This document shows positions 14,908 through 18,825 of a DNA stretch of 18,825 nucleotides, in pieces (positions within the stretch are counted from its first letter, which is position 1; each line of letters opens with the position of its first letter). Below the pieces are notes generated by a model that worked only from the letters and a program-made list of their open reading frames with translations, was not told the DNA's origin and did no database searches. This stretch comes from an uncultured Clostridia bacterium (lineage in GTDB: Bacteria > Bacillota > Clostridia > UBA1381). A program made the translations under genes and the position numbers. The stretch lies in NCBI GenBank assembly GCA_934486495.1, contig CAKSPW010000043.1, forward strand, positions 1 through 18,825. The letters are read 5' to 3'.

Positions 14908-16089
14908 TTAATTCTCGTTTTTTACCTCTTCATAAAGCGGTGACATATCACGCAGTCTTTGAATTATGGGCGGTAAAACCTCAAGAAGATAATCAATATC
15001 ATCATCAGTCGTTTCACTTCCGACGCTAAGTCTTAATGAGCCGTGAGCAATTTCATGCGGCAGACCTATCGCAAGCAAAACGTGTGACGGATCAAGAGAG
15101 CCGGATGCGCACGCACTTCCGCTCGACGCCGCTATACCCTTCATATCAAGAAGCATAAGTATCGATTCGCCCTCAATGTATTTAAATGAGAAATTAACAT
15201 TGCTGCACGCTCTGTTTTCTCTCGGACCGTTCAAACGGCAATACGGGATTTTGCTTTCAATCCCGTCAATAATGCGCTTTTGAAGTCTTTGGCAATGTTC
15301 GATATTTTTATCCATATCACGAACAGCCGCCTCAAGCGCCGCTGCAAGTCCGACTATCCCGGCAAGGTTTTCCGTTGCGGCTCTTTTGCCGCGTTCCTGA
15401 CCGCCGCCGTGAATAAGATTATCTATCTTTACTCCGTTTCTTATATACAGCGCACCGACGCCCTTCGGTCCGTGAAATTTATGTGCCGAAAGCGAAAGCA
15501 TATCAACACCCAAATCCTTCACGTCAATTTTCATATGCCCGACAGCTTGTACCGCATCGGTATGAAAAAGAATTTTGTGTGATTTTGCAATATCGCTTAT
15601 CTTCTTAATCGGCTCAATTGTTCCGATTTCGTTATTAACCGTCATGATACTTATAAGTATTGTATTTTCTGTTATTGCCGCCTCAACGCTTTCCGGTGAT
15701 ACGACACCGTCCTTGTCAACCGGCAGATACGTAATCTCAAAGCCCTGCTTTTCAAGCCATGCACAAGTATTGAGTATTGCGTGATGCTCTATCGATGACG
15801 TTATTATATGATTTCCTTTGCCCTTGTTTGCAAATGCTATTCCCTTAAGTGCCCAGTTGTCCGCCTCACAGCCCGAGCCGGTAAAATATATTTCCGTCGG
15901 CTTTGCGCCAAGCAAGTCTGCAACCTTTTCTCGAGCCTCGTATAAAGCCGTCTCCGCCTGTCTGCCGACCTCATAAAACTTTGATGACGCATTTCCGTAC
16001 ACGTCGGTTAAATAAGGTGTCATCTTTTCAAAGACTTCCCTGCTAAGCTTAGTAGTCGCATTATTATCAAGGTATACACTACGCTCCAT
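14908..16089 (-). CDS. iscS: Cysteine desulfurase (NifS/IscS type)
   Basis: 393 aa PLP enzyme that converts cysteine to alanine and hands persulfide sulfur to IscU. The opening VYLDNNATT, H103 in the SIEHHAIL segment, D178 (FHTDAVQ), the PLP lysine K204 in SAHKFHGPKG, and the catalytic cysteine C327 in SSGSACASGS are all present. The short SACASG loop marks the group I (NifS/IscS) enzymes rather than SufS. The ATG at 16087-16089 has GGAAGGAA just upstream. A longer frame from GTG (16123-16125) adds 12 residues without family similarity. It is the first gene after a consensus promoter; its leader holds a hairpin and a very short ORF whose stop overlaps this start codon. It lies upstream of iscU; 'nifS' is the alternative symbol common in Clostridia. 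Confidence 0.95.
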   Translation of the reverse strand: MERSVYLDNNATTKLSREVFEKMTPYLTDVYGNASSKFYEVGRQAETALYEAREKVADLLGAKPTEIYFTGSGCEADNWALKGIAFANKGKGNHIITSSIEHHAILNTCAWLEKQGFEITYLPVDKDGVVSPESVEAAITENTILISIMTVNNEIGTIEPIKKISDIAKSHKILFHTDAVQAVGHMKIDVKDLGVDMLSLSAHKFHGPKGVGALYIRNGVKIDNLIHGGGQERGKRAATENLAGIVGLAAALEAAVRDMDKNIEHCQRLQKRIIDGIESKIPYCRLNGPRENRACSNVNFSFKYIEGESILMLLDMKGIAASSGSACASGSLDPSHVLLAIGLPHEIAHGSLRLSVGSETTDDDIDYLLEVLPPIIQRLRDMSPLYEEVKNEN

Positions 16090-16115
16090 TATGTTTCCTT
16101 CCTTCCGGTATCCAT
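16089..16115 (-). other. Candidate 8-residue leader ORF overlapping the iscS start
   Basis: ATG at 16113-16115 begins a frame coding MDTGRKET and ending in TAA at 16089-16091. The TAA overlaps the iscS ATG as TAATG. GGAGG precedes this ATG, but at only 3 nt, shorter than optimal. Its start codon lies inside the leader hairpin. It may be a translated leader that couples to iscS, or simple coincidence in a purine-rich ribosome-binding region. Confidence 0.3.
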
Positions 16116-16131
16116 TTTCCTCCACGATACC
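16107..16131 (-). promoter_or_regulatory. 5'-end hairpin in the iscS leader
   Basis: GGTATC and GATACC on the minus strand form a perfect 6-bp stem around a 13-nt loop. The stem starts within a few nt of the predicted transcript start (about 16132). The loop contains a GTGGAGG sequence and the ATG of the short leader ORF. Such a 5'-terminal hairpin could stabilise the message or act as an operator dyad; neither is proven. Confidence 0.5.
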
Positions 16132-16138
16132 ACTTTAT

Positions 16139-16167
16139 ATTATACTTTTTTTTTCGGCAAATGTCAA
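16139..16167 (-). promoter_or_regulatory. Perfect consensus sigma-A promoter of the iscS-polC run
   Basis: Minus strand TTGACA (16162-16167) and TATAAT (16139-16144) separated by exactly 17 nt. Both boxes match the consensus at every position. The spacer contains an unbroken run of nine A residues (16146-16154). Predicted transcription start is near 16132, giving a leader of about 43 nt before iscS. Confidence 0.93.
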
Positions 16168-16287
16168 TACTATTTTAAAAAGACAAAAATATTATTTCAT
16201 TTTTCAAAAAAAGCTATACATTCGGGGTGATTTATTGTGTAATATAATAGGTAATCAATCCGGATAGCGCAAAAAGAGGATTAAGTA

Positions 16288-16333
16288 CAATAAAAATATC
16301 GGCCGAAAGCATTTTTAAAAAGTTTTCGGCCGA
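16288..16333 (-). terminator. Intrinsic terminator of the GH78-like gene
   Basis: About 48 nt after the stop, the minus strand forms a perfect 10-bp stem (TCGGCCGAAA with TTTCGGCCGA; arms 16324-16333 and 16299-16308) with a 15-nt loop. It is followed by TATTTTTATT. It insulates the iscS promoter from the upstream gene. The 256-nt gap between this gene and iscS holds this terminator and the iscS promoter; I see no gene in the remaining ~120 nt. Confidence 0.88.
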
Positions 16334-16381
16334 CAGCGGTGTATTTTATTTTTTTGAGACATATTTGCCCCTGCAAGCGCA

Positions 16382-17977
16382 TTATTTCAAAATAACTTTA
16401 ACCTCTTCCGGTGCGGTATATTGCGTTTTTATCTTTCCGTTTTCCTTTATATGCTTAATATGAACAGCGCCGTACATTGTCGGGAAATCACCCTCCGCCC
16501 AATCAAGGTCACAGAGCTGAGGTTTAATTACAATTTCACTTCCGCCGGGTTTTGTAATGCTTGCGCCCAGAACATATCTTGTCAAAACGGCAGTCGGTCC
16601 GCTCGCCCAGCCGTGACACAAGCTGTGACGAAAGCCTTTGTAGCAATACTTTCCGTAATCGCCGTGAATATCAATCTTGCCCTCGGGTACAACATCATCT
16701 ATCGGAGCTGCGCCTTTAAGCCACTCTATATCAAAATCCTCCCAAAACGTTGTAGCGCCGACGCTGAGCATACCTCCCCAAAACTTCTTTATAATATCAT
16801 AGCATTCGCCGTACTGACCGAGCATACATTTTGCAAGAAGTACGTAAAATCCGAAAAAGCACGACATATTTTCCGCCGAATTACCGGAAACCGACGATAT
16901 ATCCTCATCGGAATTTCTGCCTGCGAGTATATTAATTGCGGCTATTCTTCTGTTGACCGATACGGCACATTTATCATTTTCTGCTTTTTCCGCATAATCT
17001 GCGCACTTTTCGGAATAATCGGAAATACCCAAAAAGTCAAAAATGGTTTTCGCCTTTTTAAGTCCTATACAAATAACTGATTTTGCGCCCTCTATCTCAC
17101 TTTCGGTATCTCTGCTGCTCCAATCGACAAAGCTTTCAATTTTACCGAACGAATATCCGCCGTCTATTTTTTCAAACAATCTGTCGCATATATCCTTTAT
17201 GTAGTCAGTCTGTTTCTTTAAGTATTCCAAATCTCCGGTATACATAAACAAATCATGCTGAACTATCATCCACCACACCGAATATGTGGTAAAGCCGTTT
17301 ATCCACTCGCCTTGCTTTGTGCTTTTAACGGCAAGATTTAAGCTGTTTTTTATAGCGTCGTCATAACCGAATGCCGCAAAAAAGGTTGACACCTCGGGAT
17401 GCATATCGCCTGCCCAAACAAGTCTGTCACGCTTTACACCGTCCCAAATAAAATCGTGAGTATTAAGCTGAACGGTATATGCGCCGGTATCCCATATTTT
17501 ATTGAGCAATTCATCGCTGCACTTAAAAGAGCCGACATAATCGAGCGGACGAATATCAGGCGTTGCGGCAATACTTTTAACCTTTATCCAGCCACTTACA
17601 GCCTCTATCTTTACAAATCTGAAGCCTGTGTTTGCATAATGCCCCGTGCTGAGCTTATACACATCTTCCTCAAAGTCCCGCACCGTATGATTATTTGTCG
17701 CATTTTTGCAGCCTATCGTACTCATTGCCTCCGACACACTCTCACCGAAAACAATTCTGATTTTAGTAGCCTCCGGGTCATGCTCCGCCGCTTCAACGGC
17801 AATTGATATACCTCCGACAATCTCTCGTCCGAAATCAAGCAATACAAAGCCGCCCTTATCTATCCTGCAGCTGTTATCATAGTCAAAATCGGGTTGAATC
17901 GGCTCACCCTTCAGTATCTGCTTAGCATCGGAAACTTTTTCCGACAATACAATCCTCTCAGGTTTTAAATAATCCAT
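16382..17977 (-). CDS. Compact GH78-like protein (alpha-L-rhamnosidase-type six-hairpin fold)
   Basis: 531 aa, no signal peptide, probably cytoplasmic. Residues about 40-135 form a beta-sandwich, with GFVLLDFGREIVGGI (43-57) resembling the rhamnosidase N-terminal domain. The (alpha/alpha)6 barrel spans about 145-470, and a short C-terminal beta-domain (about 475-531) has the usual GGSEIVIKPQLCDLDWAEG start seen in abbreviated form. The GH78 catalytic loop, commonly D-C-P-Q-R-E-R-x-G-W-x-G-D, is here D179-GVKR-D184-RLVWAG-D191, so Asp stands where the family usually has Glu. GATTFWE (407-413) supplies the later conserved Glu. It is much shorter than typical ~900 aa GH78 enzymes. The ATG at 17975-17977 has GAGGGG 7 nt upstream. 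It has its own promoter and terminator. The fold is confident, rhamnose specificity is not. Confidence 0.8.
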   Translation of the reverse strand: MDYLKPERIVLSEKVSDAKQILKGEPIQPDFDYDNSCRIDKGGFVLLDFGREIVGGISIAVEAAEHDPEATKIRIVFGESVSEAMSTIGCKNATNNHTVRDFEEDVYKLSTGHYANTGFRFVKIEAVSGWIKVKSIAATPDIRPLDYVGSFKCSDELLNKIWDTGAYTVQLNTHDFIWDGVKRDRLVWAGDMHPEVSTFFAAFGYDDAIKNSLNLAVKSTKQGEWINGFTTYSVWWMIVQHDLFMYTGDLEYLKKQTDYIKDICDRLFEKIDGGYSFGKIESFVDWSSRDTESEIEGAKSVICIGLKKAKTIFDFLGISDYSEKCADYAEKAENDKCAVSVNRRIAAINILAGRNSDEDISSVSGNSAENMSCFFGFYVLLAKCMLGQYGECYDIIKKFWGGMLSVGATTFWEDFDIEWLKGAAPIDDVVPEGKIDIHGDYGKYCYKGFRHSLCHGWASGPTAVLTRYVLGASITKPGGSEIVIKPQLCDLDWAEGDFPTMYGAVHIKHIKENGKIKTQYTAPEEVKVILK

Positions 17978-18041
17978 TTATTTTCCCCTCTCAAAATAAT
18001 TTATATTTGCCGAACAAAATTACAGTTTTTCAGCTTAATAG

Positions 18042-18070
18042 ATTATATCAGCAAAAGCACGAATTGTCAA
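18042..18070 (-). promoter_or_regulatory. Perfect consensus sigma-A promoter of the GH78-like gene
   Basis: Minus strand TTGACA (18065-18070), 17 nt, TATAAT (18042-18047). Both boxes are perfect matches. The predicted leader is about 58 nt. Such a strong promoter on a sugar-hydrolase gene would normally need a repressor; a repeat of the -35 sequence lies 6 nt further upstream. Confidence 0.92.
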
Positions 18071-18082
18071 CATCTATGTCAA
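18065..18082. repeat. Direct repeat TGTCAA-N6-TGTCAA between the divergent promoters
   Basis: Two identical TGTCAA hexamers (18065-18070 and 18077-18082), 12 bp apart centre to centre. The first is the -35 box of the GH78-like promoter read from the other strand. The pair could be a tandem operator half-site set or chance in an A/T-rich region. Confidence 0.45.
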
Positions 18083-18119
18083 TTTTGTTAAATTTTTTTT
18101 GAATTTTACGGAAAAACAC

Positions 18120-18148
18120 TTGAATTGCCTCCTTTTATATGATATAAT
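18120..18148 (+). promoter_or_regulatory. Sigma-A promoter of the membrane-protein gene
   Basis: Plus strand TTGAAT (18120-18125), 17 nt, TATAAT (18143-18148), with a TG dinucleotide overlapping the usual extended -10 region. The predicted start is near 18155, about 27 nt before the ATG. It diverges from the GH78-like promoter. Confidence 0.85.
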
Positions 18149-18181
18149 TAAGAATAACATCATAATCGGAGGTTAGAACGC

Positions 18182-18763
18182 ATGGCTAAAAAAGACGATA
18201 AAACAAATTCGGGCAACAGAGTTGTTGACGAAAGCGGAAACGTGATAGAATTCGGAGATGAAAAAGCGCCGAAATTTCCTTTTCTTTTAAGACGTATTGC
18301 GGAAATACTTATAATTTCAGTGCTCAGCTCCCTGCCGTTTGCAATACTTTATGCTTTGGGCTTTTCAAACTCGGAGTCGTGGGCATTCAGATTTATGGGG
18401 GCATCGCTTGCAATATTTACAATTGCAAACATATACTTTTTCAGAGTATTCTATTACAGTATGGGTAACAGAAGAATTTATTACAACGTAAACGTTACCG
18501 CATACCTTATATTTGCGGCAATCAATGTGTTGTTTCTTATTTTCATCGGGGATAAAACGCTGCCGAGTGCATATTCGTTTATGTTTATGCCGATGAAGCT
18601 TGCAAACCTGTTTTTAAACAGAATTTACATAACCGGCAATCATGCCGAAGAATTTCAGCTTATCTCAGCCGTGCTTACTCACCTTATGATGTTCGTTATA
18701 ATATTCCTTGCGCCGGCTGAAATGTATACGTTTGATAAGCCGAAAGCACCGAGAAACAGATAA
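18182..18763 (+). CDS. Four-helix integral membrane protein of unknown function
   Basis: 193 aa; I do not recognise the family. The first ~35 residues are hydrophilic and charged (MAKKDDKTNS start), then come hydrophobic segments at about 39-59, 70-92, 104-122 and 159-178. An additional Met/Phe/Leu-rich stretch at 131-149 may be amphipathic or a short fifth segment. The C-terminus ends in basic, proline-containing residues. There is no signal peptide, no cysteine and no catalytic motif. The positive residues around 37-38 and 97-98 would favour cytoplasmic loops there. The ATG at 18182-18184 has GGAGG 9 nt upstream, and a good promoter lies ahead, so expression is well supported. It is the first gene of a plus-strand unit; the next gene starts 16 bp after its stop. 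Its role is unassigned. Confidence 0.82.
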   Translation: MAKKDDKTNSGNRVVDESGNVIEFGDEKAPKFPFLLRRIAEILIISVLSSLPFAILYALGFSNSESWAFRFMGASLAIFTIANIYFFRVFYYSMGNRRIYYNVNVTAYLIFAAINVLFLIFIGDKTLPSAYSFMFMPMKLANLFLNRIYITGNHAEEFQLISAVLTHLMMFVIIFLAPAEMYTFDKPKAPRNR

Positions 18764-18779
18764 AAGGCAGGTAAATAAA

Positions 18780-18825
18780 ATGAACAAACCAACACTTAAG
18801 GATAAGTACACAATTGAGGATTTAA
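18780..18825 (+). CDS. Start of a gene, possibly MazG nucleotide pyrophosphohydrolase (partial)
   Basis: Fifteen full codons are visible (MNKPTLKDKYTIEDL) before the right edge. AGGCAGG lies 8 nt before the ATG. The K-Y-T-I-E-D-L pattern resembles the stretch that leads into 'I-M-x-x-L-R-S-x-x-G-C-P-W-D' in clostridial MazG proteins, which hydrolyse (d)NTPs to monophosphates. The decisive CPWD motif would lie just outside the window, so the identification is tentative. It follows the membrane-protein gene by 16 bp in the same unit. Confidence 0.4.
   Translation, partial: MNKPTLKDKYTIEDL

Noticed and set aside
16087..16125. Longer iscS start at GTG (16123-16125)
   Set aside because: It would begin only about 7 nt after the predicted transcript start, has no ribosome site before it, and adds 12 residues with no family similarity.
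16421..17080. 219-codon plus-strand frame antisense to the GH78-like gene
   Set aside because: No ribosome site or family similarity was seen; the opposite strand carries a clear enzyme fold with promoter and terminator.
1..18825. CRISPR arrays, tRNA or rRNA genes, insertion sequences, phage genes
   Set aside because: No regularly spaced repeats, cloverleaf sequences, transposase motifs or terminal inverted repeats were seen on reading either strand.

Overview
The window looks like a chromosomal segment from a low-to-mid GC Bacillota (Firmicutes) of the class Clostridia. The evidence is a PolC-type replicative polymerase with an internal proofreading domain, the Firmicute gene order plsX-acpP-rnc-smc-ftsY, purine-rich Shine-Dalgarno sites, several TTG starts and near-consensus sigma-A promoters. 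Genus cannot be read from the sequence. An uncultured gut or rumen clostridium living on plant glycans would fit the sugar genes at the edges, but that is inference.

Layout. Positions 1-2547 (minus strand) hold a carbohydrate-type cluster: a cytoplasmic parallel beta-helix protein, an AraC-family regulator with its own promoter, and the start of a lipoprotein that resembles an ABC-transporter solute-binding protein and runs off the left edge. Positions 2697-16167 hold a run of nine housekeeping genes on the minus strand. Transcription runs from high to low coordinates: iscS/nifS, iscU/nifU, plsX, acpP, rnc, a radical SAM protein, smc, ftsY, polC. The run begins at a perfect TTGACA-17-TATAAT promoter and ends at a strong intrinsic terminator after polC. 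No other intrinsic terminator with a good T-tract was seen inside it, so one ~13.4 kb operon is plausible, possibly with internal promoters that were not detected. Positions 16288-18070 hold a single-gene unit, a compact GH78-like (alpha-L-rhamnosidase fold) protein with its own consensus promoter and terminator. From 18120 onward a divergent plus-strand promoter drives a four-helix membrane protein of unknown function, followed by the first 15 codons of a gene that may encode MazG.

How the genes fit together. IscS and IscU build Fe-S clusters, and the radical SAM protein in the same run needs one. PlsX and ACP belong to phospholipid and fatty-acid synthesis. RNase III, SMC, FtsY and PolC cover RNA processing, chromosome organisation, membrane targeting and replication. 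The gaps without T-tracts carry strong hairpins (iscU-plsX; two in acpP-rnc), and the pair just before rnc could be targets of RNase III itself. The iscS leader is also unusual: the promoter spacer contains an A9 run, the predicted transcript starts with a hairpin, and an eight-residue upstream ORF ends on the iscS start codon.

I did not find a clearly new multi-gene system (no defence island, CRISPR array, phage or transposon). The most interesting signals are regulatory (iscS leader, rnc-leader hairpins) and two unassigned proteins (the cytoplasmic beta-helix protein and the four-helix membrane protein).
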